This document shows positions 44,193 through 53,890 of a stretch of 64,000 bases of DNA, piece after piece (position 1 is the stretch's first letter; each line of letters opens with the position of its first letter). The notes beneath the pieces are model-generated. The model was not told the origin of the DNA, ran no database searches, and was given only the letters and a program-made list of their open reading frames with translations. Source of the DNA: SZUA-36 sp963759155 (GTDB taxonomy: Bacteria; Pseudomonadota; Gammaproteobacteria; Xanthomonadales; SZUA-36); NCBI GenBank assembly GCA_963759155.1, contig CAVWXX010000027.1, positions 124,001-188,000 of the forward strand, read 5' to 3'. The translations under genes were made by a program, and so were the position numbers.

Positions 44193-44364
44193 TATTAAAT
44201 ATCCATGTTATTTCATCGCAATTGATACTATGCCATTTTGGGCCACTGACTGCACTACCCAAAACCGGGTATCGGATTAACTTTGACTCTGTTAAATAGT
44301 GAGTGCAACGATTATAGTCTGTATCTGTTCCCCGAAAGACAGCATTTAAACCAGGATGAATCTC

Positions 44365-45108
44365 GTGTCACAGTCTTCTGAAAAGCCAGAAACCGGATTA
44401 GGCCATATTCTTGTTGCCGAAGACGACGTGGTTGCCCAAATGGTCGTAAAGAAAATCGTTGAGCAGGCAGGTTATACGATGGACCTGGTTGGCGATGGTC
44501 AAGAGGCCGTCAAGGCACTCGAATCCGGGGATTATGATCTTGTATTGATGGATTGTCTGATGCCCAGGATGAGCGGATTTGAAGCGAGTCAGATAATTCG
44601 CAATGCCGAATCCTCCGAGATCAATTCCAAGATTCCCATCATTGCGATGACGGGTTTGACGGAAGAGGAAGACCAGCAGCGCTGCATTGATGCCGGGATG
44701 TTTGAGGTGGTCAGTAAGCCATTTGGTCCAGAGGCACTGATTCCAGTGATCAGGCACTGCATGTCAAAAAATGAGGGAACAGATCTCGCATCAGAGCAGG
44801 CTGAAGTGGAAGAAAGTCAAACCTGGGACGATGGGTTTATCGACAATGTCATTGATGAGTACCTGTCTGAAGTGCCACGTGTTATCGGTGACCTCCAACA
44901 AGCTATCGATGAAGCTGATGCAGACAAACTACGCCAGGTTGCCCATCGCTTTCGGGGGGCAACGGATTTCCTCAACGTTTCCGGGCTTTCCGCGCGTTCA
45001 CGAGCCCTGGAGCACGCCGCTAGAGCAGGGGAAACCGAGCTGGCAATCACACACGCAACAGATTTAATAGAAGCCTTGCAAAAACTGTTGAATATGCTCA
45101 CTGAGTAG
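44365..45108 (+). CDS. Receiver-Hpt phosphorelay protein
   Basis: 247 aa from GTG 44365, where AGGA is 8 nt upstream. ATG 44356 would overlap that ribosome site. Receiver domain (about 15-135): VAEDDVVAQMVV, Asp in LVLMDCLMPRMSG, Lys in VSKPFG. Hpt domain (about 160-245) with phospho-accepting His in QVAHRFRGATDFL. Without a kinase domain it can act only as a relay between a separate kinase and a final regulator, perhaps the NarL-type protein encoded just left. Partners need to be identified elsewhere. Confidence 0.85.
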   Translation: MSQSSEKPETGLGHILVAEDDVVAQMVVKKIVEQAGYTMDLVGDGQEAVKALESGDYDLVLMDCLMPRMSGFEASQIIRNAESSEINSKIPIIAMTGLTEEEDQQRCIDAGMFEVVSKPFGPEALIPVIRHCMSKNEGTDLASEQAEVEESQTWDDGFIDNVIDEYLSEVPRVIGDLQQAIDEADADKLRQVAHRFRGATDFLNVSGLSARSRALEHAARAGETELAITHATDLIEALQKLLNMLTE

Positions 45109-45134
45109 AAAACTGATCTACCGGAATGTAAGCG

Positions 45135-45818
45135 CTATTGAAGTCCATTTTTTCGACTGACATAACGTTGTACGAATTTGACCAGAAGCTTTGCCAACAA
45201 GGGAAACGATGCCAGCAGGCATAAGGCGAGTATCAGGTCAGGTGAAAAAACCTCGGCGAAACTGAAGCTTTCGATATCACCCAGTTCATCACCCGTATAA
45301 GTGAGTATCAGCAATACCGGCATCATTCCGCAAAATGTCGCCAGCATGAAAACCGGAACCCGCATTGAAGTCAAACCCATGACGAGGTTCAGTAACCAGA
45401 ACGGGATCACCGGAATCATTCTCAGGCCGAACAGATAAAAAGCGCCTTCTTTTTCAATACCCTTGTTAACCATTTCGATCTGACCTGTGAATCTTCTTTT
45501 GACCAGGTCGTAGAAAAGGAAGCGGGTGCTATAAAGCGCAACGGTTCCACCCAGCGTGGTGGCGGCGAGTGACAATGAAAATCCCGTCAGGGTGCCAAAG
45601 ACGATACCACCGGCCAGGGTCAGAATTGCGGTAGCGGGTAACGAGCAACTGGTAGCGATAAAAAAAACGGTAAAAAAGACGGCAGCAGTTGCAACGGGTG
45701 AGCGTTCAAACAGCCCCTGGTACAGGTCGATACTGAAGTACTTTTCACCACCGCCAACAAAGTAGAGGATGATAATGGTGGCGATAAACAGCGCCAGGGC
45801 CAGCTTTTTTAGCGGCAT
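45135..45818 (-). CDS. TVP38/TMEM64 (VTT domain) membrane protein
   Basis: 227 aa with about six helices. The VTT/SNARE-associated core is seen in SLPATAILTLAGGIVFGTLTG, LGGTVALYSTRFLFYD and RMIPVIPFWLLNLVMGLT. This DedA-related fold is linked to lipid scrambling or transport; the substrate is unknown. Monocistronic, convergent with the receiver-Hpt gene. Confidence 0.88.
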   Translation of the reverse strand: MPLKKLALALFIATIIILYFVGGGEKYFSIDLYQGLFERSPVATAAVFFTVFFIATSCSLPATAILTLAGGIVFGTLTGFSLSLAATTLGGTVALYSTRFLFYDLVKRRFTGQIEMVNKGIEKEGAFYLFGLRMIPVIPFWLLNLVMGLTSMRVPVFMLATFCGMMPVLLILTYTGDELGDIESFSFAEVFSPDLILALCLLASFPLLAKLLVKFVQRYVSRKNGLQ

Positions 45819-46028
45819 ACTGATGTCTTATACATCCTTTTCTGTGTACGGGTGAACATCCCGTTGATAGAGGGAGCCAGTAGTATAGAAAGTATAAAAG
45901 GTCTTTGCCATGAAATCTGTACAACACGTTTGAATCATAAAAGGCTGCTTCTTGCACAAAATTGGACTCCCATTGTGGGTATGTTTCCAACATAATGTGT
46001 GCTGTCTTCAACCGGGAAAAATGATTAC

Positions 46029-47078
46029 ATGTCTAAGGTGTGGAGTTGTAATGAATGGGACCCATTGGAAGAGGTGATTGTTGGCAATCCGCTAAAGGCG
46101 CGGTTTCCCACAGCTGATTTAAGTACGCGGTTGGCGGAGTTCCCGGATCGCTCGCTGGCGGATATACCCCGGGGTCCATTTCCACAACAAATCATTGAGG
46201 AGACCGAAGAGGACCTGAATGCATTCGTTGAGGTTCTGCAGGCGCAGGGCGTCACGGTCAAACGTCCGGATACGTGGCCCCATGACAGGAAGTTTTCTAC
46301 CATTCATTGGGAGTCTGAAGGCTACTACAACTACTGCCCCCGTGATGTCATGCTGGTCATCGGTGACACGATCATCGAAACACCCAACGTCATCCGTAGC
46401 CGTTACCAGGAAACCTTCAGCTATCGTTCATTGCTGATGGAGTATTTGAAGTCGGGTGCAAAATGGTACAGCGCGCCAAAACCGATGCTGCTCGACTCGT
46501 TATTCGATGTTGATCTGGGCAAACCCACACCGCGTAATGATGAACCGGCTTTTGATGCAGCGAATGTTCTGCGTCTTGGCCGGGACCTGATCTACCTGGT
46601 CAGTGCGACCGGTAATGAACTGGGCGGGCAATGGTTACAGACGATGCTGGGTGATCAATTCCGGGTTCACTTTCTCAAAGATGTCTACTATGGCAGCCAT
46701 ATTGACTCAACATTCGTTGCCTTGCGGCCTGGATTGATACTCTGTAGCCCGGGTCGCGTTAACGACGATACCCTGCCGGAAGTTCTCAAGCAGTGGGAAG
46801 TGATTTACAGTCCGCCGATGGAGAATACAGGTGGATTCGATGCGGACTATCTTTCCAGGAGCATCGGCAGCAAGTGGATTGATATGAACCTGTTCAGTAT
46901 TAATCCGAACCTGGTGGTGGTCGACCGCGATCAGACAGCGCTCATTAAACTACTTGAGAAGCACGGTCTTGATGTGATTCCTTTGAAATTACGACATTCC
47001 AAAATGCTGGGTGGCGGTTATCATTGTGTAACGCTGGATACACGACGAAAAGGAACGATGCAACGCTATTTCGATTGA
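46029..47078 (+). CDS. AGAT-type amidinotransferase
   Basis: 349 aa from ATG 46029; the frame extends to a GTG 30 nt earlier but SKVWSCNEWDPLEEVIVG is the normal family start. The catalytic triad of L-arginine:X amidinotransferases is present: Asp176 (AFDAANVLRLGRD), His224 (GSHIDST) and Cys333 (GGGYHCVTLD). The enzyme moves the amidino group of arginine to an amine acceptor, giving ornithine and a guanidino compound. Family members include glycine amidinotransferase and the cyanobacterial CyrA and SxtG. It lies 35 nt before a giant NRPS-like gene, so its product probably feeds that enzyme. The acceptor is unknown. Confidence 0.9.
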   Translation: MSKVWSCNEWDPLEEVIVGNPLKARFPTADLSTRLAEFPDRSLADIPRGPFPQQIIEETEEDLNAFVEVLQAQGVTVKRPDTWPHDRKFSTIHWESEGYYNYCPRDVMLVIGDTIIETPNVIRSRYQETFSYRSLLMEYLKSGAKWYSAPKPMLLDSLFDVDLGKPTPRNDEPAFDAANVLRLGRDLIYLVSATGNELGGQWLQTMLGDQFRVHFLKDVYYGSHIDSTFVALRPGLILCSPGRVNDDTLPEVLKQWEVIYSPPMENTGGFDADYLSRSIGSKWIDMNLFSINPNLVVVDRDQTALIKLLEKHGLDVIPLKLRHSKMLGGGYHCVTLDTRRKGTMQRYFD

Positions 47079-47113
47079 ATGCTTTGCTCTAAATTGACGA
47101 TCACATGAGCTGA

Positions 47114-50100
47114 ATGATGACAGCAATCAGCACGCTATCCGTCTTCCTGGCCTTTTTTTTATTGGCCTTCGCTGCGTGGCGACGCTACCTCTGGGTGGCG
47201 CAGAGGGAGTCTGATGCACAGGAAGATAACTGCCCATACAGTTTGACCGAAGTCTTTAGCGACAGGCATCTGATTAGCGTGCCGCACCAGAAGGGAGTGC
47301 GCTGGTTAACGGATGTCTTTAGTCGCTCCGCCAGAAAATTCCCCGATCATACCGCCTTGCAGATTCCCCATACGGGCGAGTCGCTGACCTACGCTGAACT
47401 TGACGAGCGTGCTGAACAAGTGGCTTTTGCGTTGTCACCCTACCTGACTGGTCCTGACCAGGTCGTGGCAGTGGCCATGTCACAGGACAACTGGCAAATC
47501 GTTGCTTCCCACCTCGGTATTCTCAAGGCTGGCGGAACATTGATGTTCCTCGACACCAGTCTGCCTGAAAGCCTGATTACCCACATGCTGGAAGACGCGA
47601 AGCCGGTGGTCATTCTTACCCGCGGTGAAGATAAGTTTCGCGACCTGCCGACAGTGGATGTACTGAATTTGCCCAAAGAGAGGCCGCGCCGGGAGGCGCC
47701 ACATTGGCTGGATGATCCTGAACAGCGGCTTGCAACCATTTTCTATACGAGTGGTTCTACCGGCATGCCAAAGGGCGTGGAGTGCCATCATGCGGGCTAC
47801 GTTAACCTGGCACTAAGCTACGCTGATTATCTTGATCTCATACCGGGTATGGATGCGACCACGTTGACGTCTTCACTGGGTTACGATGGCAGTATATCTG
47901 AGATGTACAGTGCCTGGGTGTCCGGCTGTGCGGTGGTTTTACTGACCTCAGATGAGGTCCGGTCCGGTCCTGACTTACTGCCGGTTCTTCGTGCAGCAGA
48001 GGTTACCGTTCTGTTCTGTCCGCCGGTGTTGCTGACCACACTGTCACATGAGCCGGAGGTGGATTTACCTTATCCCTTGTGCCGCTACATTATTCCGGCT
48101 GGTGAGGCGTTTCCCGCTGCACTGGTGGAGCCCTGGACCCGTGCCAGGCGGCAGGTGATTAATACCTATGGGCCTACAGAGGCGAGCACAGATACCAGCC
48201 GGCAGAGCTTGCGTCCGGGTGAGCCCGTTACGATCGGTTCGCCGTTGGCCAATGTCACCTACGTGATACTTGAGATCGACAAGCTCACGCCACTCCCACA
48301 TGGCGAGACCGGTGAACTCTGTATCGGTGGTGTACATGTTGGTCGTGGCTACCGTAACCTGCCGGAGCAAACCTCCGCAAAGTTCATCACGCATCCGCAG
48401 TTTGGCCGGCTCTATCGCACGGGCGATAAATGTAAGATTGACGCTCACACACAACGCGTGCACTTCCTCGGCCGTATCGACACACAGCTCAAGGTTCGGG
48501 GACACCGTGTTGAAGTCCAGGCCGTTGAGGACATTCTGCAGACTCAGATCCATGAGGTCGAGTCTGCTGTGCTTGATTATCAAAATGGGGAACTGGTCGC
48601 ATTTGTCGTCGCGCCTTTGATTTCAAATCCAGAAATGCATAATGCCGTCCCGGCCCCTGAGGCGTGGGCCGCCCGAACCACGGAAATTCTTGCGAGGCAA
48701 CTGCCATCTCCATCGGTTCCTTCACGAATTTTTCTGGTCGACAATTTTGTCATGAAACCCCTGTCAGGCAAGATTGACCGGGAACACTTACCCAACCTGT
48801 CCGGGCTGTTGAAGCGTGCAGGGGGGGATGCAAAGGATAGTTATCACCCAATACAAAGCAGCCATCAGGACGAAGGGCAGGGCCCGGTTTCTGAAGTCAG
48901 CGCAGCCATCAAGCCAGGTGATAAGGAAGTGTTAGCGATCTGTCGACAGGTATTCGATACCCCACTGGGCTGGGATGATGTGTTTGCAGATAATGGCGGG
49001 CATTCGATCGTGATTGCCCAACTCGCTCAGCGGCTACAGGCTGCCGGGTGGCAGGTGCCGGTGCGCGCGCTTCTCAGTGATTGTGATACCGCACGTAAGA
49101 TTGTCAATCGGCCAGGAGAGACGCAATCAACGACTGATTCACCTGCGAGCAGTGCTCACTTTGGGAAACATGGTGGTCAACGTGATGAGGTCGCAGCAAA
49201 AGTGTTATCCCCCGGGTATTTCACCATGCTGCAGGCGTTGTTCCTGGCATTATTATACGCACCGCCATTGGTCGGCTTTTTGGGGTTGGTCGCGTTCTCG
49301 GAAGTTGGCGAGTTCTTTATGACCGGCTTGCTTTGGGAGTTTATTGCTGTTGGTTTCCTGATGTACCTGGTTGCCCTTGTCTATCCGTTTGCGAATTTAC
49401 TCTGGATCATGTTCATCAAGCTTTGCATGGGGGGGCATATTTACAGGAATAATGTGACACCGGGTGTGTACCCAAAGTGGAGCAGGATGCACCTTCGTAC
49501 CTGGTGTGTCGGACGCTTGGAGCAGTCGGTGCTCCGACCAATGGGCACCTTTTTTCGCAGTGCGCCACTCATGGCATATGTTTTACGGCGACTTGGTGCG
49601 CGCGTGGGACGTAATCTCCAATGTGCCTCTGACGTAGAATTCTTCGGGCCGCTGGACTTACTCTCCATCGAAGATGATGTCGCTATTCAGGCGAGGGCCT
49701 ATATTCACATGTTGAGATGGGTCGGGCAGGATTTGCATATCGGTCCCGTATACCTCGGCAGCGGTTGTAAGATCGGTATGCGTTCGGGGGTTGCCAACGA
49801 TGTAACGGTCGGCCGTGGTAGCTGGATCACTCCATTCACACCCATCCTTGGTGACGTGGGCGCAAATGAATTATGGGAAGGCTCTCCAGCCAGGCTCAGT
49901 GGCCGTTGCACGGCAATGAAACGCACCGCTAGCCACTGCCGGTATACGTTGCCAATATGGCTACTGGAAACGCTGAACATTTTTATGCAGGTTTTCTTTG
50001 AATTCTGCCTTGTCGTTGTACCAACAGCCCTGGTTACCTGGTTTGCCACCAGTTTCATACCCGTCAGGGAGACGGCACAGGCGAGCGAATATTTCAAAAT

Positions 50101-51391
50101 AACGCCATTGCAAGAAATCGTGTGGCACATGGGGCTTTATGCGTTTCTGACGACCTGGGTCAGCATCGTTTTGATCTCGATACTGGGTAGTGTCTTTTTG
50201 CGCTTCACGGCCGCGTCGCCAGGCTTGTATTCCTCACGTGGGCTCAAAACTGCTCTGTTGATGTACAGGATGAAAAAGCTGAACTGGATTCAACAACAGT
50301 GGACCTGGACCATTACCGGGCAGTATCTGCGCGCGCTCGCTGGCTTGCGTTTTACTCGGGTGGGTGCCTCGGAGTGCGACGTCATGTTCAATCTTGTCCC
50401 GGAAGCTGCCAGTGCCGATGCCAAGGTGTTCTGGTCCAATGGCTGTTTTACCAACATGCTGGATTACGGTGCTGAGCACACAGAGTTGCGCCAGCTTGAT
50501 ATGCCTTTGAATTTCTTTAGTGGCAATAACAGTGTGGCGGAGCACGGACGTTTACCCGCCAATTTCCTGTTGGGCGTCTCGACACCGGTAAGTGAAATAC
50601 AGTTCAGGCGACAAATGCAGTCGCGCCCGGGTGAGCCGCTCACGGTTGCCGGAAACCCGCCATTAAGATTTGCGAACGCAGACCCTGGTGCGGAGTGTGA
50701 AGCTGACAGGCTACCGACCCTGCCATTATTCCTGGCGCGTGTTTTTCTGAACGACATTTTCAGTATCGGAATCCTGCGTATTGCCAATGTGCTTGTTTAC
50801 GTGATTTTGTACAGTGCACTATTAAGACTGGGAGGACACGTTCTCCTTAGTGCCTTGATTGCCCTGGCGCTCACAGAGCTGACGTTGATCATGGCCTGTG
50901 TTGTGATCAAGAAGTTTCTCGTGGGGAGCCATTGGGGCTCGGATCACTCAACTCCGTTCTGGTCCTGGCGGCACTTCAGTTATTTCTTCGCTCAGGATTG
51001 TTTCTTTGCCTGGTGCAGGATTTTCCTGAGATTTGCAGCTGGAACCGTGCTGACGAATCCTGTCTTGAGGTGGATGGGCTGTAAAATTGGTAAACGAACC
51101 ATTGTCAGTTCACCGATGCAGGCCTCCGATTGGAACGCGGTAAAATTTGGCAACGACTGTGTGGTTGCGGGCTTTCTGCAATTCCATACCTTTGAGAATA
51201 TGACCTTGAAGTTGAAATTGACCGATATACAGGATGGCAGTGCCGTTAACTTTGGTGCCACGGTCATGGGTGGTGCAGTCATCGAATCAGAGACTAATCT
51301 GGAGCCATTGTGCATGGTTTTGAAGGAGATGCACCTACAGCCAGGTACTTACGAAGGCAGCCCCGCTGAACGGGTGGATAGTTACAGATGA
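47114..51391 (+). CDS. Membrane NRPS-like synthetase: adenylation-carrier plus epsilon-polylysine-synthetase-like C-terminus
   Basis: 1425 aa. An N-terminal membrane helix (about 5-25) precedes an adenylation domain: A3 YTSGSTGMPKG (211-221), A5 NTYGPTEAST, A7 YRTGDKC, A8 GRIDTQLKVRGHRVE and A10 PLSGKIDR. Then comes a carrier domain, DNGGHSIVI, with attachment Ser631. The C-terminal 750 residues alternate membrane helices (about 720-780, 960-995, 1010-1040, 1210-1265) with acyltransferase-like left-handed beta-helix segments (LGARVGRNLQ, LGSGCKIGMRSG). That matches the NRPS terminal domain of epsilon-poly-L-lysine synthetase, where tandem membrane-linked domains join amino acids without a condensation domain. 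A membrane-embedded synthesiser of an amide or oligomer is likely; its substrate is unknown. A phosphopantetheinyl transferase lies 960 nt downstream. Confidence 0.88.
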   Translation: MMTAISTLSVFLAFFLLAFAAWRRYLWVAQRESDAQEDNCPYSLTEVFSDRHLISVPHQKGVRWLTDVFSRSARKFPDHTALQIPHTGESLTYAELDERAEQVAFALSPYLTGPDQVVAVAMSQDNWQIVASHLGILKAGGTLMFLDTSLPESLITHMLEDAKPVVILTRGEDKFRDLPTVDVLNLPKERPRREAPHWLDDPEQRLATIFYTSGSTGMPKGVECHHAGYVNLALSYADYLDLIPGMDATTLTSSLGYDGSISEMYSAWVSGCAVVLLTSDEVRSGPDLLPVLRAAEVTVLFCPPVLLTTLSHEPEVDLPYPLCRYIIPAGEAFPAALVEPWTRARRQVINTYGPTEASTDTSRQSLRPGEPVTIGSPLANVTYVILEIDKLTPLPHGETGELCIGGVHVGRGYRNLPEQTSAKFITHPQFGRLYRTGDKCKIDAHTQRVHFLGRIDTQLKVRGHRVEVQAVEDILQTQIHEVESAVLDYQNGELVAFVVAPLISNPEMHNAVPAPEAWAARTTEILARQLPSPSVPSRIFLVDNFVMKPLSGKIDREHLPNLSGLLKRAGGDAKDSYHPIQSSHQDEGQGPVSEVSAAIKPGDKEVLAICRQVFDTPLGWDDVFADNGGHSIVIAQLAQRLQAAGWQVPVRALLSDCDTARKIVNRPGETQSTTDSPASSAHFGKHGGQRDEVAAKVLSPGYFTMLQALFLALLYAPPLVGFLGLVAFSEVGEFFMTGLLWEFIAVGFLMYLVALVYPFANLLWIMFIKLCMGGHIYRNNVTPGVYPKWSRMHLRTWCVGRLEQSVLRPMGTFFRSAPLMAYVLRRLGARVGRNLQCASDVEFFGPLDLLSIEDDVAIQARAYIHMLRWVGQDLHIGPVYLGSGCKIGMRSGVANDVTVGRGSWITPFTPILGDVGANELWEGSPARLSGRCTAMKRTASHCRYTLPIWLLETLNIFMQVFFEFCLVVVPTALVTWFATSFIPVRETAQASEYFKITPLQEIVWHMGLYAFLTTWVSIVLISILGSVFLRFTAASPGLYSSRGLKTALLMYRMKKLNWIQQQWTWTITGQYLRALAGLRFTRVGASECDVMFNLVPEAASADAKVFWSNGCFTNMLDYGAEHTELRQLDMPLNFFSGNNSVAEHGRLPANFLLGVSTPVSEIQFRRQMQSRPGEPLTVAGNPPLRFANADPGAECEADRLPTLPLFLARVFLNDIFSIGILRIANVLVYVILYSALLRLGGHVLLSALIALALTELTLIMACVVIKKFLVGSHWGSDHSTPFWSWRHFSYFFAQDCFFAWCRIFLRFAAGTVLTNPVLRWMGCKIGKRTIVSSPMQASDWNAVKFGNDCVVAGFLQFHTFENMTLKLKLTDIQDGSAVNFGATVMGGAVIESETNLEPLCMVLKEMHLQPGTYEGSPAERVDSYR

Positions 51392-51490
51392 GCAGATACG
51401 ATAGCGACCGGATACAAAGTGTATCGAGGTGTCCTGAGCTTAGGTGATTCTTGTCGTAACAGATAAAACCAAAGGCTCAATAACTGCTCA

Positions 51491-51519
51491 AAAAAAAGGC
51501 CGTCATACCCGACGGCCTT
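51491..51519 (-). terminator. Rho-independent terminator
   Basis: A 9-bp stem AAGGCCGTC / GACGGCCTT with a 6-nt loop. Read on the minus strand it is followed by a run of Ts (the A-run at 51491-51497 on plus). It ends the small secreted protein gene at 51541-51924. Confidence 0.85.
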
Positions 51520-51540
51520 CCAATCTAAATTAATGTGTCT

Positions 51541-51924
51541 TTATTCAACCATTCCACCTTCCCATAAGGAGGATTCACCACAGTTTGCAATTTTGAACAA
51601 TTCATCATCTATTTCCACAAGCACGGATGTGTCGTAAGCATCTGTAAAAGCACCCCACTCAGCAAAATTAGGTGTGATTATCACAAATTTAAAATCAAAC
51701 TCAGAGACTGCGGCAGCTACAGGGTGCCTGATTGCAATTTGTAGGTTTTCACCGCCTTTTAATGTTTTTGCTGCCTTGAGCCATTTGCTGGCCATGTTCA
51801 TAACATCATCTTCGGTTGCATCACCTTCATAGGTGCAGTTAAAAATCTGTATTGTTTCTGAATAAACCGGAGCAGCAAAGACCATTAACATGGAAATAGC
51901 CATAACTCGTATCAAAGTTTTCAT
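51541..51924 (-). CDS. Small secreted protein, unknown
   Basis: 127 aa from ATG 51924 (AGGAGA 9 nt upstream). The signal peptide (MKTLIRVMAISMLMVFAAPVYSE) precedes a mature part of about 104 residues with two cysteines (FNCTYEG and ANCGESS) that may form a disulfide, and an amphipathic helix (DDVMNMASKWLKAAKTL). I recognise no family. It is on the opposite strand from the NRPS-like locus and has its own terminator, so it need not be part of that pathway. Confidence 0.75.
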   Translation of the reverse strand: MKTLIRVMAISMLMVFAAPVYSETIQIFNCTYEGDATEDDVMNMASKWLKAAKTLKGGENLQIAIRHPVAAAVSEFDFKFVIITPNFAEWGAFTDAYDTSVLVEIDDELFKIANCGESSLWEGGMVE

Positions 51925-52351
51925 CTCGTGGTTCTCCTTGGGGTACAAAAAATATTTCATGCTACGGGCCTTGAAGGGTGTTTACACCGCCCGGAATCGT
52001 AACGCTGATCAATTCGCTGACGTGTTTTATAATAAAGCAAAACAAGCACTTTTGCTTCTAATCATTATATAGATGCAAGATTCACTGACCCGCCTTTTAG
52101 ACAAGGGCGCCATGGCGAACAGCTCGTCCCAAAATATTTCTGTTGTCATCATTTGTACCTTGATCTAAGGTCGCAGGGCTTCATTTCAGGCGTTAATCTG
52201 AACCAGGCGATAATTGAGTGGATGCACTACCAAAGCACCTGCTGCCACGTGAAGGAGCACTAGCACCGTTAACATACAAATCAACGATATTTTTGCCAGC
52301 GGTTCGCGAAACCTGACACCGGCATCGGTGCCTGGGACCCATGTCCGGTAT
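51925..52351. other. Intergenic region before the second PPTase
   Basis: About 430 nt without a convincing gene. A 73-codon minus-strand frame (52186-52407) would encode one membrane helix but starts at GTG, has no ribosome site and overlaps the PPTase start. I do not call it. Confidence 0.4.
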
Positions 52352-52999
52352 ATGCCATTCAGGTCTGATCCGGTTTTTTCGAGTTTATGTGCTTCGGTGT
52401 TATCCACAGAAGAAATTCAAAGATCGGAGCGATTTTCGGGCGAGGCTGACAGGACCCATTTTCTGCAGCGTCGTGCGTTTCGGCGCTATTGCGGTGTCAT
52501 CGCGCTTGACTCGCAACGGCCTTTATCAAAGGTCGTTTTTTGTGAAGCAAAAAATGGGCGACCTTTCATTTCTGATTTACCGGATCTCTGCTTTAGTTTT
52601 TCCTCCTGCCGACAGGGCTTCTTGGGGGCGTGGTCATTCAGCCATGGGGTCGGTGTTGATATCGAAGATGACACCAGGGAACTTGAGGTTGCTGAACTTT
52701 CACAGCAGTATTTCCGGGGTTCTGAATCCTCAGTTATTGAAACATTCCAAGGTCTGCAGCGTCTGCGGGTTTTCTACCAATTCTGGTGCCTCAAGGAAGC
52801 TGCGCTGAAGTCTATCGGGGAGGGCTTGCCTTTTGGTCTGGATACGTTCGAATTTAAGCTAAAGCCAAATCTGCGTGTTGTTCGTGCGCCCGCCGGTCAC
52901 GGCGGAGCAGGGCAATTTGAAGCCTGCCTGATCGAAGGGACTGACAATTGTGCGGCGCTTGTCACCCGCAAACCTGCAATCTCTCCACTTTCGCCGTGA
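52352..52999 (+). CDS. Second Sfp-type 4'-phosphopantetheinyl transferase
   Basis: 215 aa from ATG 52352; a GTG at 52328 is an alternative and neither has a strong ribosome site. It shows LSTEEIQRSERF, FSFSSCRQGFLGAW, metal-binding GVDIEDDTRE and FWCLKEAALKSIGEGLPF. It would activate a carrier serine, most simply that of the NRPS-like protein at 47114-51391, since the first PPTase belongs to the acpXL operon. The TraX-like gene follows 7 nt after its stop. Confidence 0.85.
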   Translation: MPFRSDPVFSSLCASVLSTEEIQRSERFSGEADRTHFLQRRAFRRYCGVIALDSQRPLSKVVFCEAKNGRPFISDLPDLCFSFSSCRQGFLGAWSFSHGVGVDIEDDTRELEVAELSQQYFRGSESSVIETFQGLQRLRVFYQFWCLKEAALKSIGEGLPFGLDTFEFKLKPNLRVVRAPAGHGGAGQFEACLIEGTDNCAALVTRKPAISPLSP

Positions 53000-53006
53000 T
53001 TTCACT

Positions 53007-53828
53007 ATGACTCGTTCACCTTACATTGTCGACAACACCGATTGGCTTAAAACTGCCGCAATTATCCTGGTTACGATTGGCCACTTCGGTTATTTCTTCA
53101 TTGAGAGCGCCGATTGGTGGAGTGTTGCCGGGCGTCTGGCGGCACCGCCGTTCTTCTTCATGATTGGGTACGCGCGAAGCCGGACGATCCCGCTTCGTTG
53201 GATTGGGCTAGGGATTGCTCTGACCTTACTTGATAGCTGGAACAATGATTGGGACTGGATGGCACTGAATATTCTTATAAGCTATGTGCTCATCCGGCTG
53301 ATCCGCCCGAAGGTGCAGAATTTCCTGAAAGCATACCGATGGCTTGCTTTCGTGATCTTCATCGGCATACTTTTGGCCCTGCTGCCTCTATTCTCAAATG
53401 TTTTCGATTACGGCGCAGCAGGGTGGCTATGGGCTTTATTGGGCTTATGTCAGCGCATGTATCTTGAGCGTCGATCGCTTATCGATGATGTCGACACTTC
53501 CCAACGCCCATCTGCGGTCGTCTGCACAATACCTGAGAGCATAGGGCTGATGCGTCTGCTGGCATGCTTTGTTGCAGCCGTAGTTTACCTTTGGCATGAG
53601 CAGATCGAATTCTCGTTTACCGGGGTCCAGTTTACTGTTTTCCTTCTTGGCACCTGCCTGATGTCCTGGAGTCTGTGCCTGTTTCAACGTGCGCCGAGTC
53701 GTATCCAGCCAGGGAAATTCATGGGTAGTGCTTTGCACTTCATCGGTCGGCACACGCTGGAACTTTATGCGATTCCGCTTGCCGGTTTCGAACTGATCAT
53801 AGGATTGATACCTCAACTGGCCGGATGA
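53007..53828 (+). CDS. TraX-/acyltransferase-like integral membrane protein
   Basis: 273 aa from ATG 53007, with eight to nine predicted helices. ATIGHFGYF-like context (VTIGHFGYFFIES, His about residue 24), FFFMIGYARSRT and FIGRHTLELYAIPLAGFE near the end match the TraX/acyltransferase-3-related pattern. TraX acetylates pilin N-termini. Others modify carbohydrates or amines. Forming a pair with the PPTase gene, it may N-acylate or otherwise cap the product of the NRPS-like enzyme; that link is inference. Confidence 0.75.
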   Translation: MTRSPYIVDNTDWLKTAAIILVTIGHFGYFFIESADWWSVAGRLAAPPFFFMIGYARSRTIPLRWIGLGIALTLLDSWNNDWDWMALNILISYVLIRLIRPKVQNFLKAYRWLAFVIFIGILLALLPLFSNVFDYGAAGWLWALLGLCQRMYLERRSLIDDVDTSQRPSAVVCTIPESIGLMRLLACFVAAVVYLWHEQIEFSFTGVQFTVFLLGTCLMSWSLCLFQRAPSRIQPGKFMGSALHFIGRHTLELYAIPLAGFELIIGLIPQLAG

Positions 53829-53890
53829 CCAACCAGGATGCCTTCACGGACAAATATCAAGCGGACATGACGCCGCGCAGCGACAAGTGC

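Noticed and set aside
52186..52407. 73-codon minus-strand frame with one membrane helix
   Set aside because: GTG start, no ribosome site, overlaps the PPTase 5' end on the opposite strand.
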